DNA of 64,000 nt from Trichocoleus desertorum NBK24 (GCF_030409055.1 NZ_CP116619.1:2060628-2124627); one strand, 5' to 3'. Shown: positions 17,709 through 26,546, numbered from the stretch's first letter. Numbers and translations are program-made. The notes: a model not told the origin generated them from the sequence alone.

Positions 17709-18674
17709 TTAGTTACGCATTTCAGCAGTAATCTGGTTCAGGATCTCTTGAGCCCCTTGCTGCTTGGCCTGGTTAGCTAGCTCTATACCTAAGCGATCGG
17801 CTTCAGTGGCAGGGCCTGTAATACTCTCTTTAATGATGGTTTGGCCGTCCAAGCTGGCAACCAGTCCCGTTAGGGTGAGGGCATCACCATCAATCTCGGT
17901 ATTCACACCAATGGGTACTTGGCAACCGCCTTCGAGTTCCCGGAGAAAGGCGCGTTCGGCATAGCAGCGTTGCGCGGTGGGAGTGTGCTCTAGAGCTTTG
18001 ATCACGTTCAAAACTTCTGTATCGCCTTCGCGGCACTCAATCCCCAGCGCCCCTTGACCTACCGCGTGGAGAGAAACCTCAGAAGGAATGGCTTGGTGAA
18101 TGCGATCGCCCATGCCTAAGCGGTGCAGACCTGCGACTGCCAAAATCAAAGCGTCATACTCACCCGCATCGAGTTTGGCTAAACGGGTGTTGAGGTTGCC
18201 CCGCACGTCTTTGAAACTGAGGTGGGGGTAATGGTGACGCAGTTGAGCCAGTCGGCGTAGAGAGGAAGTGCCGATGACTGCTCCAGCGGGCAGGGTGTCG
18301 AGTTGCTTGTCTTTGTGCTTTTCGTGAACGACCAGGGCATCGGCGGGGTTTTCGCGCTCGGTGACGCAGCCTAGGATGAGACCTTCGGGCAAGCGGGTCG
18401 GTAAATCTTTGAGGGAGTGGACGGCAAAATCAATTTCGTTGTTGATCATGCCTAGCTCTAGTTCTTTGGTGAACAGTCCTTTATCACCAATTTTGGCGAG
18501 CGCGACATCGAGGATTTTGTCGCCTTGGGTGCTCATGGTGTGCACTTCAAATGTCCGATCCGGGAAGGCTTTTTGTAACTGTTCCTGAACCCAATAGGTC
18601 TGAACTAAAGCCAATTGACTTTTACGCGAACCGATGCGGATTGTGCGAGCAGGACTGGAGACAGCGGAGGACAT
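17709..18674 (-). CDS. hemC: hydroxymethylbilane synthase (porphobilinogen deaminase)
   Basis: A 321-residue enzyme that joins four porphobilinogens into hydroxymethylbilane on the way to haem, chlorophyll and bilins. Signatures: [19 protein letters not shown] near the start, the active-site Asp in [25 protein letters not shown], and Cys251 in [10 protein letters not shown], which holds the dipyrromethane cofactor. I use the ATG at 18674; a TTG nine codons upstream is less likely. The gene ends with a clear terminator and is not in an obvious operon. Confidence 0.96.
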   Translation of the reverse strand: MSSAVSSPARTIRIGSRKSQLALVQTYWVQEQLQKAFPDRTFEVHTMSTQGDKILDVALAKIGDKGLFTKELELGMINNEIDFAVHSLKDLPTRLPEGLILGCVTERENPADALVVHEKHKDKQLDTLPAGAVIGTSSLRRLAQLRHHYPHLSFKDVRGNLNTRLAKLDAGEYDALILAVAGLHRLGMGDRIHQAIPSEVSLHAVGQGALGIECREGDTEVLNVIKALEHTPTAQRCYAERAFLRELEGGCQVPIGVNTEIDGDALTLTGLVASLDGQTIIKESITGPATEADRLGIELANQAKQQGAQEILNQITAEMRN

Positions 18675-18802
18675 AAGGCAGTGCAATGAAAGGGTTATCA
18701 AGTCACTCTTTCCAGATTACCGCAGCTATGGACAGCAGGGACTTGAATGGCTGCTGCTGAATGGTTACAGATGATTAAGCTGGTAGGCGCTGTTGGTTTT
18801 GG

Positions 18803-18896
18803 GGAAATCCGAACCTTTGGGGGCAACTCGCCCCCAAAACCCCGCTGAGGGACGACTGCGTCCCCCAGACCCCCTCCAGAGGTAACGCTTGTGTAA
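18803..18896 (-). repeat. dispersed repeat family A, copy 1
   Basis: Read on the minus strand this about 94-bp element matches the plus-strand copy at 22606-22695 over nearly its whole length, from GTTACCTCTGGAGGGGGTCT to TCGGATTTCC, with few changes. It contains two hairpins: GGGGGACGCAG-TCGTCCCTC and TTGGGGGCGAGTTGCCCCCAA. The two copies are inverted relative to each other. Confidence 0.85.
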
Positions 18897-18947
18897 AGTA
18901 GCAATACTTAATTTCGCTCCTCAGACCTCTCCTGGGGGCACCTGTTT

Positions 18948-18980
18948 AAAGTCCCCCAGAATTGGGGGATTTAGGGGGCA
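18948..18980. repeat. palindromic repeat family C
   Basis: AAGTCCCCCAGAATTGGGGG followed by ATTTAGGGGGC. The core TCCCCCAGAATTGGGGGA is an inverted repeat with a short loop. This looks like a common cyanobacterial intergenic palindrome; only one copy is seen in the window. Confidence 0.6.
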
Positions 18981-19066
18981 GTGCAGGGAACCAAGTCTTA
19001 TTTCAATTTTTTCTCTTGCTAAATACTAGCTCTGCCTCCCAAAGGTATTGGGTGTGGGTGAGCTGG

Positions 19067-19612
19067 CTATTTCAACTTTTGCTTGATGAATCCGGTGATT
19101 TGGGCGAGTTGTTTTTTCAAGCTGTCGATGTCTGTTTGCATCTGGTCAAGCTTGGCGTTGAGGACTGGGATGGCTGAGTTGGGGGTGTTTATAGCGGTGG
19201 GGGCAGGTTTGGCTGCGATCGCGGCGGGTTTTGGGGTTCTGGATTTGGCGATCGCGGCGCGTAAGGCTCCAATTAAGGCTTTTTGCCCGAAGGGTTTCTC
19301 GATGAATTCAAAGCGATCGAATAAGTCTGGAACCTTCTCGACCACTTCTTCTTTGCGCCCAGACATCAATACGAGCGGAATACTTTGCAGTTCCGGTTGA
19401 GCTTGCATCTGCTCTAGAACTTCCCAACCGTTCATGCGAGGCATGAAAAAATCTAGTAATACGATGTTGGGACGAACTTCACGGATTAAATCTAGACCCT
19501 CAACTCCATCTTTGGCTTCTAAAAATTCAAAGCTGCCTTGTGGCAACATGTCGCGCACTTGCATACGAATGGTTTTTCCATCATCAATGACTAAAATTTT
19601 TTGATTTGCCAT
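19067..19612 (-). CDS. CheY-like response regulator with proline/alanine tail
   Basis: A 181-residue protein. Residues 4-120 form a receiver domain with the acidic pair Asp10-Asp11, phospho-acceptor Asp54 (VLLDFFMPRMNG), Ser84 and Lys106 (FIEKPFG). After it comes a linker of Pro/Ala/Lys (about 122-150) and a short C-terminal coiled coil (LNAKLDQMQTDIDSLKKQLA). There is no DNA-binding output, so signalling is by protein contact. No histidine kinase lies next to it, making it an orphan in this window. Confidence 0.92.
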   Translation of the reverse strand: MANQKILVIDDGKTIRMQVRDMLPQGSFEFLEAKDGVEGLDLIREVRPNIVLLDFFMPRMNGWEVLEQMQAQPELQSIPLVLMSGRKEEVVEKVPDLFDRFEFIEKPFGQKALIGALRAAIAKSRTPKPAAIAAKPAPTAINTPNSAIPVLNAKLDQMQTDIDSLKKQLAQITGFIKQKLK

Positions 19613-20078
19613 GACTGATTACTAAAAGTTGAGGGCAGATTACAATGCCTGAATCTAGGATAAGTTCAGCTCCTCAAGGCCATCAGTGACCAATATTACT
19701 GCCAGTGCAGAACTGGACTGCGACCTTTGGATTTGCTGTTCCTCCTAGCATTCCCTTCCTAAAAATTATTGAAACTAGAACGTTAAATTGAGAGGGGAGG
19801 GCGATCGCTTCTACGCTTCTACGGTTAGGTAGAAGGTGAATCTGCTTGAGTTTTCACTTTGCTCAGCAATTAATCAGCAGGTTGCAACAATTTTTAGTAA
19901 TTTCAACCATAAGAAAACTGCATTCATAAGTCTCGAATACTGAGCCATCACGAATGCAGTTGAGTGATTTCGGAAGGGGTTGTGATTTAAAAAATGGATG
20001 AAAGATTCAAGAGAGCTGAGAGATTCAGCTTGCCATCAAAATTTTTGATTTGAAAGCCTGAGGTTAACTGAGGTTAAC
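19613..20078. other. 466-bp intergenic stretch
   Basis: Lies between the response regulator and the carotenoid-protein gene, both on the minus strand. It carries the likely terminator of the carotenoid gene (19909-19961) and must hold the promoter of the response regulator near 19620-19700. I see no gene on either strand. Confidence 0.55.
19909..19961 (-). terminator. possible terminator of the carotenoid-protein gene
   Basis: On the minus strand AACTGCATTC (19961-19952) pairs perfectly with GAATGCAGTT (19925-19916), then TTCTTATG follows. The 10-bp stem and T-rich tail fit an intrinsic terminator about 120 bp after the stop, but the 26-nt loop is unusually large. Confidence 0.42.
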
Positions 20079-20594
20079 TTACAAACCTGTTTCGCTGTCG
20101 TGCTCAGCGGTTGCAGAGTCAACGCCCATTGGGGAAACTAGGTCACGGAAGAGGGTGATTTGCTGCTGGAACTCTAGCCCTTTGATCTGCTCTAGCAGAT
20201 TTTGAGCTTCAGGCGCGAGTTGATAGTTGGGAGGCAATGGGCTGATAGTGCCAGCGTCCATACCCTGAGCCAAGCGATACCAGAACAACAACTTGGTGGT
20301 GTCGCCTATGGAGCCATATTCACGAGCCAGCAAACCGTTTTTGTGTGTGATCAAATCACGTTGCAGTTGGAGCTGCTGTTCGTGGGACATGTCCTTGACT
20401 TGGTTGAACAGACCTTCAGCGATCTCGGGAGAAACAGTGCTAGCGCCAGGAGCAGCAGGCGTAATGGCTCCACCCATCTCTTTGTAAATGAAGTAGAACA
20501 GCGCCAATTGCTGATCCACATCTAGGCTTTGAAAGGCTTCTACATTACTTCTAATCGTTTCGTCTTTTGTAAATGTCATTGGGATCTCACTCAT
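20079..20594 (-). CDS. helical carotenoid protein (OCP N-terminal-domain homologue)
   Basis: A 171-residue all-helical protein homologous to the N-terminal domain of the orange carotenoid protein and lacking the C-terminal NTF2-like domain, so it is of the HCP type. Typical segments are EMGGAITPAAPGAS, FNQVKDMSHEQQLQLQRDLI, TKLLFWYRL and GLEFQQQITLFRDLV. HCPs bind a keto-carotenoid and quench singlet oxygen or phycobilisome energy. The position of OCP Trp41 is Tyr here (LFYFIYKEMG), while the Tyr44 and Trp110 equivalents remain. The ATG at 20594 has AGGAG; the ATG at 20579 (MTFTKDE) is the alternative. It is divergent from an SDR pair. Confidence 0.88.
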   Translation of the reverse strand: MSEIPMTFTKDETIRSNVEAFQSLDVDQQLALFYFIYKEMGGAITPAAPGASTVSPEIAEGLFNQVKDMSHEQQLQLQRDLITHKNGLLAREYGSIGDTTKLLFWYRLAQGMDAGTISPLPPNYQLAPEAQNLLEQIKGLEFQQQITLFRDLVSPMGVDSATAEHDSETGL

Positions 20595-20770
20595 GCAACT
20601 CCTGCAAGTTAACAGGGCATTTACATCTCTTAAACCCACTGAAGATAGAGGAGATCAAACCTTACTACAGACAGAGGAAAAGTTCTAAAGGAGGCAGAGT
20701 ATGGGGGGTAGCAGGTCGCGCTCTGTCTGCGGCTAGCAATTGGTGGTCATTTCAACCAGGAGGGTCGCTT

Positions 20771-21649
20771 GTGAGTGGACGTTTAACAGGCAAGGTCGCC
20801 ATTATCACTGGAGCAGGCACAGGAATTGGCGAAGCGATCGCCCACAAGTTTTGCAAAGAAGGGGCCAAAGTCGTCCTGAACGGTTTGCCTAGCGATCCAC
20901 TCCAAGATGTCATGAATGCGATCGCTCAACAAGGTGGTCAAGCTGTGGTTTACGCCGGAGATGTGGCAGAAGAATCTCAGGCCCAAGCTTGTGTCCAAGC
21001 CGCGATCGATGCTTATGGTCAACTAGACATCCTGGTAAATAATGCGGGTGTGTTTGTCGTCACGGCTGAGACGCAGGATTACCCAGTCGAAGACTTCGAT
21101 CGCACCATACGCATGAATCTTCGCTCCGTCTTCTTGATGACCAAATATGCCTTACCCTACCTCCAGCAAACTCGCGGCAATATCGTCTCTGCTGGCTCAG
21201 AAGCTGGGTTCAACGGTCTGGCCCAAAACACTACCTATGGCGGCACCAAAGGCTGGGTGCACTCCTTCACGAAAGGGGTAGCGGTTGAGCAAGCTCAGTA
21301 CGGGGTTCGAGCCAATTGTGTTTGTCCTGGTCCAATCGATACCGCCTGGACACACAAGGAAACAGGCCCGATGGATGCCGAGATGGAAGAAATGCTGATT
21401 CAAGCAACGCCAATGGCTCGCCGTGGCACGCCAGAAGAAATGGCTAACGTCTACGCTTTTCTCGCTTCTGATGAAGCTAGTTATGTCACAGGTGCTCTAT
21501 GGCTCGCCGATGGTGGGGTGACAGTTGCCAAAGGATCGGTAGGTCAGAAAGTGCCGGAAGCACTGCGAGCAGAGCCTCAAGGCCAATTGCATCACCTTTC
21601 CCATGCCAAAGACGGTTTAAGGAATAAAGAGACTCGCTCTGTGAAGTAA
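20771..21649 (+). CDS. SDR-family oxidoreductase (glucose dehydrogenase-like)
   Basis: A 292-residue short-chain dehydrogenase. The GTG at 20771 is chosen because AGGAGGG lies six bases before it (20758-20764); the longer upstream frame reaches into the divergent gene. It has the cofactor loop ITGAGTGIGEAIA, NNAG, a Ser in VSAGSEAG and Tyr-x3-Lys in TTYGGTKGW. The C-terminal 35 residues (after VAKGSVGQKVPEA) extend beyond the usual fold. The product and substrate are unknown. A second SDR follows after 53 bp, and the pair is probably co-transcribed. Confidence 0.88.
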   Translation: MSGRLTGKVAIITGAGTGIGEAIAHKFCKEGAKVVLNGLPSDPLQDVMNAIAQQGGQAVVYAGDVAEESQAQACVQAAIDAYGQLDILVNNAGVFVVTAETQDYPVEDFDRTIRMNLRSVFLMTKYALPYLQQTRGNIVSAGSEAGFNGLAQNTTYGGTKGWVHSFTKGVAVEQAQYGVRANCVCPGPIDTAWTHKETGPMDAEMEEMLIQATPMARRGTPEEMANVYAFLASDEASYVTGALWLADGGVTVAKGSVGQKVPEALRAEPQGQLHHLSHAKDGLRNKETRSVK

Positions 21650-21702
21650 GCGATCGCTGCTATTCGTCATTTTAGAAGAGCCGTTTTAGGAGAGCAGATT
21701 GT

Positions 21703-22485
21703 ATGCAACTGGCAGAGAAAGTGGCATTAGTCACAGGAGCAGGATCGGGGATTGGTAAAGCCGCAGCCCAGCTCCTAGCAAAAGAAGGAGCCAAAATAGC
21801 TGCCTTGGGTCGCAGTGACAATGATATTCAACAGACCTTAGAAGAAATTCAAAAATCCGGGGGAGAAGCCATCCCAGTGCTAGCGGATATCTCCCAGCCT
21901 GAGGCAATGCAGCAAGCAATTCAGGCGATCGCCGACAAATGGGGCAGGCTAGATATCGTCTTTGCCAACGCAGGCATCAACGGTGTCTGGACTGCCTTAG
22001 AAGAACTAGAACCCGACGAATGGGACAAAACCCTCAACATTAACCTCAAAGGCACCTTTCTCACCGTCAAATACGCCATCCCCCTGCTGAAAAAACAAGG
22101 CGGTTCCGTGATCATCACTGCCTCCGTCAATGGCACCCGTATGTTCAGTAACACCGGAGCCACCGCCTACGCCTGCTCCAAAGCAGGTCAAGTCGCCTTC
22201 ACCAAAATGGCCGCCCTCGAACTCGCCGAGCATCGCATTCGCGTCAACGTCATCTGCCCCGGAGCCATTACCACCAACATCGACGAAAACACCGAACGCC
22301 GCGATCTAGAAGACATCCAAGAACCCGTCGAATTCCCTGAAGGCAAAATCCCCCTCACCGACGGTAAACCAGGCACATCCGAACAAGTCGCCCAGTTGGT
22401 CCTCTTCCTCGCCTCCGACAACTCCAGCCACATCACAGGCACCGAAGTCTGGATCGATGGCGCTCAATCGCTGTTGCAAGGTTAG
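21703..22485 (+). CDS. SDR-family oxidoreductase
   Basis: A classical 260-residue short-chain dehydrogenase: LVTGAGSGIGKAAAQLL, NAGING, Ser in IITASVNG, Tyr-x3-Lys in AYACSKAGQVAF and the C-terminal SHITGTEVWIDGAQ. It is only distantly related to its upstream neighbour at 20771. The ATG at 21703 follows AGGAGAG about 10 bases upstream. The substrate is unknown. The neighbourhood (carotenoid protein, two SDRs, glucosidase) gives no clear pathway. Confidence 0.9.
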   Translation: MQLAEKVALVTGAGSGIGKAAAQLLAKEGAKIAALGRSDNDIQQTLEEIQKSGGEAIPVLADISQPEAMQQAIQAIADKWGRLDIVFANAGINGVWTALEELEPDEWDKTLNINLKGTFLTVKYAIPLLKKQGGSVIITASVNGTRMFSNTGATAYACSKAGQVAFTKMAALELAEHRIRVNVICPGAITTNIDENTERRDLEDIQEPVEFPEGKIPLTDGKPGTSEQVAQLVLFLASDNSSHITGTEVWIDGAQSLLQG

Positions 22486-22504
22486 TGTGGATTTCCTTGC
22501 TTTG

Positions 22505-22552
22505 AGACCTAACCCCCAGCCCCTTCCCTAGTAGGGAAGGGGAGCTAGATTC
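22505..22552. repeat. dispersed palindromic repeat (family B), copy 3
   Basis: GACCTAACCCCCAGCCCCTT followed by CCCTAGTAGGGAAGGGGAGC. It is nearly identical to 8720-8764 and the reverse of 345-389. It lies 20 bp after the SDR stop and 54 bp before family A copy 2, so two repeat families are stacked in this gap. Confidence 0.75.
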
Positions 22553-22605
22553 AGAGCATAGCTTCAATAGAAGGGCTATTTAGAAAAACTGAGTAGTGCA
22601 ACCTC

Positions 22606-22695
22606 ACACAGGAGTTACCTCTGGAGGGGGTCTGGGGGACGCAGCCGTCCCTCAGCGGGGGTTTGGGGGTGAGTGCCCCCAAGGATCGGATTTCC
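22606..22695 (+). repeat. dispersed repeat family A, copy 2
   Basis: Same element as 18803-18896 but in the opposite orientation: GAGTTACCTCTGGAGGGGGT, then GGGGGACGCAGCCGTCCCTC and TTGGGGGTGAGTGCCCCCAA hairpins, ending TCGGATTTCC. It lies just upstream of the glucosidase start and could influence its transcript. Confidence 0.85.
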
Positions 22696-22731
22696 AAAGA
22701 AGCAAACCAAGAGCCATCAGATTAAACCCAC

Positions 22732-25068
22732 ATGCCACAAGTATTTGGAAAACTCCCCACCACCACCCAACCTTGGTCCACCATCGGCGCAGTTCAATCC
22801 ATCCACAAAGACGATCGCACCCTTTATCTCGATTGTGGTGGCCCCAAACTCGCGATCGCCATCTTGGCCCCCAACCTGATTCGCGTCCGCCTCGCCCCCA
22901 CAGGCACCTTTCAACCCCGCCGTTCCTGGGCCGTCGCCAAAGACGACCACGCGTGGCCCGCCGCCTCCTTTGACCTCGAAGAAACCCCCAACACCCTCGA
23001 AATCAAAACCGAGCAGATCCGCCTCTCCATCCAGCGAGACACCGCCCAAATCACCTGCTTTGATCCTCAAAATCGTCCCTTCGCCCAAGATGTAGCTCCT
23101 GGAATGGCTTGGCGGACAGGCGCGATCGCCGCTTGGAAACAGATTGCAGCCGACGAACACTTCTACGGCTTTGGTGAGCGCACCGGATTCCTCGACAAAC
23201 TCTCCGAAGTCAAAACCAACTGGACCACCGACGCCCTCGACTACGACTCTCTCAGCGACGAGATGTACCAAGCCATTCCCGTCTTTATGGCACTGCGACC
23301 AGAAGTAGGCTATGGCATTTTCTTCAACACTACCTATTGGAGCCAGTTTGACATTGGCGCAGATCAACCCGGCGTGTGGCGGATGGAAACTCGTGGCCCC
23401 GAACTCGACTACTACATCATCTACGGCCCCACCCCAGCGCAAATTATCCACACCTACACCGAGCTGACGGGACGCATGTCTCTGCCACCACAGTGGGCAA
23501 TGGGCTATCACCAATGCCGCTGGAGCTACGAATCTGAAGATGTGGTGCAAAAAATTGCCCATGAGTTTCGTCAGCGCCGCATTCCCTGCGATGTGATTCA
23601 CCTCGACATCGACTACATGAATGGCTATCGCGTCTTCACTTGGAGTCCCAAACGCTTTCCCCATCCCGATAAACTACTGCGTAACTTGGCTGAAGATGGC
23701 TTTAAGACTGTAACGATTGTTGATCCGGGGGTGAAGTACGAGCCAGAAGCCGACTATGCCGTATTCGACCAGGGATTAGAAAAAGACTACTTTGTGCGAA
23801 AAGCCGATGGACAGCTAGTTCACGGTTATGTCTGGCCTAGCAAAGCGGTCTTTCCAGACTTTCTGCGACCAGAAGTTCGCAGTTGGTGGGCTGATTGGCA
23901 TAAAAACCTCACGGAAGTAGGGGTTGCAGGTATCTGGAACGATATGAACGAGCCTGCCCTCGACGATCGCCCCTTTGGCGACAACGGCAACAAAATCTGG
24001 TTTCCCCTCGATGCGCCGCAAGGCCCGAAGGATGAGCAGGCCACCCATGCAGAAACCCACAACCTCTATGGCTTGAACATGGCTCAAGCTTCGGCTGAAG
24101 CGCTAGAGAAACTCCGTCCTACAGAACGCTCCTTTGTCCTGACGCGATCGGGCTATGCAGGAGTACAGCGTTGGTCCTCTGTGTGGATGGGAGATAACCA
24201 ATCGCTGTGGGAGCATTTGGAAATGTCCCTACCCATGCTCTGCAATATGGGGCTGTCCGGGGTACCGTTTGTGGGGTGTGATATTGGGGGATTTGCGGGC
24301 AATGCCACGGCAGAGTTATTTGCGCGCTGGATGCAAGTGGGAATGCTGTACCCCTTAATGCGCGGGCATTCCTCAATGGGGACAGCACAACATGAGCCTT
24401 GGGTGTTTGGCGATCGCGTTGAAGCGATTTGTCGTGAGTACATCGAACTGCGCTATCGCTTGCTACCTTACCTCTACAGCCTGTTCTGGTCAGCCGCCAC
24501 GACAGGAGAACCGATTCTGCGTCCCTTGCTCTACCAATATCCCAACGACCCCAAAACCTACAGTCTGTACGACCAAGTGTTGCTCGGCCCCTCCTTAATG
24601 GCAGCGCCAGTTTACCGTCCTGGTGTGGAGTGTCGAGCTGTTTATTTACCCGCCGGGACTTGGTACGACTGGTGGAGCGGAGAGCGGTTTGAAGGGCCGA
24701 CGTATATTTTGGCCGATGCTCCTTTAGAACAGATGCCACTCTATGTCGCCGCTGGTAGCATCATCCCGATGGCTCCCGTAATGCAGTATGTAAATGAGCG
24801 ATCGCTAGACGAACTTAGACTAAGAGTTTGGCCTGGAACTGGCGAGTGGACTCATTACGAAGATGACGGCCATACCTTTGAGTACAGAAATGGTGCTTGG
24901 GCTACGACTCACTATCGCGTCTTTCCAGAAGGTCAACAAACCGTGGTGGAGATTGCTGCCCGACAAGGTAACTGGACACCCAGCGAGCGCGAGGTGATTG
25001 TAGAACTGGTTGGCGTCGGTGAACAGCGCTTTCAGGATGACGGCAGCGATCGCCGTTTAACCTTCTAG
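22732..25068 (+). CDS. glycoside hydrolase family 31 alpha-glucosidase
   Basis: A 778-residue GH31 enzyme that releases alpha-linked glucose (or xylose) from oligosaccharides. It has an N-terminal beta-sandwich (DEHFYGFGERTGFLDK), then the (beta/alpha)8 barrel with the nucleophile Asp404 in GIWNDMNEPA and the acid/base Asp488 in WMGDNQS. QWAMGYHQCRWSYESEDVV and IDYMNGYRVFTW are family signatures. A C-terminal beta domain follows. No signal peptide is seen, so it is probably cytoplasmic and may act on maltodextrins or glucosylglycerol-type compounds; the substrate is not certain. The ATG at 22732 has no strong ribosome-binding site, but the residues after it align with the domain start. Confidence 0.94.
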   Translation: MPQVFGKLPTTTQPWSTIGAVQSIHKDDRTLYLDCGGPKLAIAILAPNLIRVRLAPTGTFQPRRSWAVAKDDHAWPAASFDLEETPNTLEIKTEQIRLSIQRDTAQITCFDPQNRPFAQDVAPGMAWRTGAIAAWKQIAADEHFYGFGERTGFLDKLSEVKTNWTTDALDYDSLSDEMYQAIPVFMALRPEVGYGIFFNTTYWSQFDIGADQPGVWRMETRGPELDYYIIYGPTPAQIIHTYTELTGRMSLPPQWAMGYHQCRWSYESEDVVQKIAHEFRQRRIPCDVIHLDIDYMNGYRVFTWSPKRFPHPDKLLRNLAEDGFKTVTIVDPGVKYEPEADYAVFDQGLEKDYFVRKADGQLVHGYVWPSKAVFPDFLRPEVRSWWADWHKNLTEVGVAGIWNDMNEPALDDRPFGDNGNKIWFPLDAPQGPKDEQATHAETHNLYGLNMAQASAEALEKLRPTERSFVLTRSGYAGVQRWSSVWMGDNQSLWEHLEMSLPMLCNMGLSGVPFVGCDIGGFAGNATAELFARWMQVGMLYPLMRGHSSMGTAQHEPWVFGDRVEAICREYIELRYRLLPYLYSLFWSAATTGEPILRPLLYQYPNDPKTYSLYDQVLLGPSLMAAPVYRPGVECRAVYLPAGTWYDWWSGERFEGPTYILADAPLEQMPLYVAAGSIIPMAPVMQYVNERSLDELRLRVWPGTGEWTHYEDDGHTFEYRNGAWATTHYRVFPEGQQTVVEIAARQGNWTPSEREVIVELVGVGEQRFQDDGSDRRLTF

Positions 25069-25074
25069 ATCAAA

Positions 25075-25419
25075 CTATTGCTGTCGCAGAATATCAGCAG
25101 GGCAGCGAAACCAACAGTCTGGTCCTTGAATATGCAGGTGAGCAGGCGTATCGACTACCTTCAGCAGCTTGTTCGCCAAGCTTGTGCAACGCTTCAATAG
25201 ACGATCGGTGACGATGGCTGTAGGGCACATCACTAACAGAACCATGACATTGTTGGGGTCTTCCACAATCCCCCACTCTGAGAGGCTGAGCAAAGACCTC
25301 AAAGCGCCATCACAAGATTTATAAAAGCATTGCTGAGTGCTAATTATAGCCCTCAGTTCTTTCGCTAGCATCCAGTCAGTTGGGCCTAAGGGTTGGGGTT
25401 GGTCGTCAGGGTGCCTCAT
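25075..25419 (-). CDS. hypothetical protein, Cys-containing
   Basis: A 114-residue frame with a hydrophobic middle (WGIVEDPNNVMVLLVMCPTA) and Cys at several places (CFYKSC, MCPTA, CTSLANK, CWFRCP). No family is recognised. It opens with MRHPDDQPQPLG at an ATG at 25419, with only a weak purine stretch upstream. It is 6 bp from the glucosidase stop on the other strand. The codon use looks like its neighbours, which supports a real gene, but I would not be surprised if it were not expressed. Confidence 0.5.
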   Translation of the reverse strand: MRHPDDQPQPLGPTDWMLAKELRAIISTQQCFYKSCDGALRSLLSLSEWGIVEDPNNVMVLLVMCPTAIVTDRLLKRCTSLANKLLKVVDTPAHLHIQGPDCWFRCPADILRQQ

Positions 25420-25495
25420 GCTGTTTTTTCTACAAGGGGCTAGGGCTGAATTGCTGCACGTAACCGTGTCAGTATGCCCACCCTAGGTAGCGAGA

Positions 25496-25996
25496 TCACA
25501 GAGGCTTTGCTTCATACTTTTGGCGATGCTCGGCTAAGAGTTGCAGATAGTTTGGATTAGTTTTGGCCTGAACCCATTTCTCCTTAAAAATTGCTGCCGA
25601 TTCTGCCTTCACCGGGTCTACTTCGTAAGGCAAAATCTCCTTTCGGGCCGCCTTTTCATCTGCTTCAGAACCCGCCTTTTGGGGATTGGTCTGATACTTC
25701 TTACCACTTTTATGATTTGCGTAGCGGCGCGATCGCGTATATCCCATTTGCAGAAACTTACGAGCCATATCTGCCCCAACAAAATCTCCTTGTCGCAAAT
25801 AGTCCAAAAACATTTGGTAAATCGTTTCGCTAGACTGTTTAGCGATCGCAGGAGTTTTGAAACGCCAGTGAGGCAGAATTTCTGACTTGTACGGCTCTAC
25901 CATCAGCACGCCCTGTTCTCCCTTGCCGACACGGTACAGCTCCGGCTGCTGACGAAAATCAATGGTTTTGAAGTCCAAAGAATAATCAAATGACAT
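25496..25996 (-). CDS. DUF4385-family protein
   Basis: A 166-residue soluble protein. It starts MSFDYSLDFKTIDFRQQPEL, contains YRVGKGEQGVLMVEPYKSE and LPHWRFKTP, then FVGADMARKFLQMGYTRSRR and a Lys-rich end. This is the DUF4385 layout, a bacterial family of about 150 residues with no known function, rich in basic residues around the RSRRYANHKSG segment. Start ATG at 25996. It is a stand-alone gene between a hypothetical gene and the divergent VOC protein gene. Confidence 0.88.
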   Translation of the reverse strand: MSFDYSLDFKTIDFRQQPELYRVGKGEQGVLMVEPYKSEILPHWRFKTPAIAKQSSETIYQMFLDYLRQGDFVGADMARKFLQMGYTRSRRYANHKSGKKYQTNPQKAGSEADEKAARKEILPYEVDPVKAESAAIFKEKWVQAKTNPNYLQLLAEHRQKYEAKPL

Positions 25997-26069
25997 GGTG
26001 ACTCTGGAGTTGAAACTTTAGAGTGAAGAAAGTGCTGAACATGCGTCGTGAAATGGAGTAGTAGCCGCT

Positions 26070-26540
26070 ATGCAATCGAGTTCTCCAGTCTGCAATCCCA
26101 CTTTGACTCCTGGCATCTTGCGTCGTATGCATCACATTGCGTTGAATGTGCAAAATCTCCAAGCCTCACGACAGTTCTACGGAACCTTGCTGGGATTGCG
26201 GGAGCTAACCGGAGATGCAATTCCACGTACCTTGCGATCGCTCGTGGAAGCAGGGAAAGTTGCCACCTTCGTCATGCCTGATGGCACTGTACTCGATCTA
26301 TTTTGGGAACCTGATTTAACACCACCTGATCCAGACCCCAGTCAAGGCTTTACCCGCGCCAATCACTTAGCCTTTGATATCGAGCCGCAATTATTTGATC
26401 AAGCCGTAACAGTGCTGCACCAAAATCAAATCGCGATCGCGGAAGGCCCAGTTACTCGCCCCACCGGACGCGGTATCTACTTTTATGACCCAGATGGCTT
26501 CTTGCTAGAGATTCGCTGCGACCCAGAAACAAGCGCTTAA
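26070..26540 (+). CDS. VOC-superfamily protein (glyoxalase-like)
   Basis: A 156-residue protein with two beta-alpha-beta-beta-beta halves typical of the vicinal-oxygen-chelate fold: MHHIALNVQNLQASRQFYGT, DGTVLDLFWEPD, ANHLAFDIE and GIYFYDPDGFLLEIRC. His22 and the C-terminal Glu of LLEIRC fit the metal-binding pattern. The ligand cannot be named; family members are glyoxalases, dioxygenases or antibiotic-binding proteins. The ATG at 26070 or the second Met at residue 20 could be the start; neither has a clear ribosome-binding site. Confidence 0.85.
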   Translation: MQSSSPVCNPTLTPGILRRMHHIALNVQNLQASRQFYGTLLGLRELTGDAIPRTLRSLVEAGKVATFVMPDGTVLDLFWEPDLTPPDPDPSQGFTRANHLAFDIEPQLFDQAVTVLHQNQIAIAEGPVTRPTGRGIYFYDPDGFLLEIRCDPETSA

Positions 26541-26546
26541 GTTGTC

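Larger units (their letters stand above)
18702..19066. other. repeat-filled intergenic stretch
   Basis: About 365 bp between the hemC start and the response-regulator stop. It holds dispersed repeat family A copy 1 (18803-18896) and a family C palindrome (18948-18980). The 68-codon minus-strand frame over the repeat encodes a peptide (GGGLGDAVVPQRGFGG) that recurs from the second copy at 22.6 kb, so it is a product of the repeat, not a gene. Confidence 0.7.

Noticed and set aside
18698-18904. 68-codon frame upstream of hemC, and the similar frame at 22596-22973
   Set aside because: Their shared peptide comes from the dispersed repeat; the rest does not match.
22717-23664. 315-codon minus-strand frame inside the glucosidase gene
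   Set aside because: It is antisense to the conserved GH31 catalytic domain and shows no family motif.
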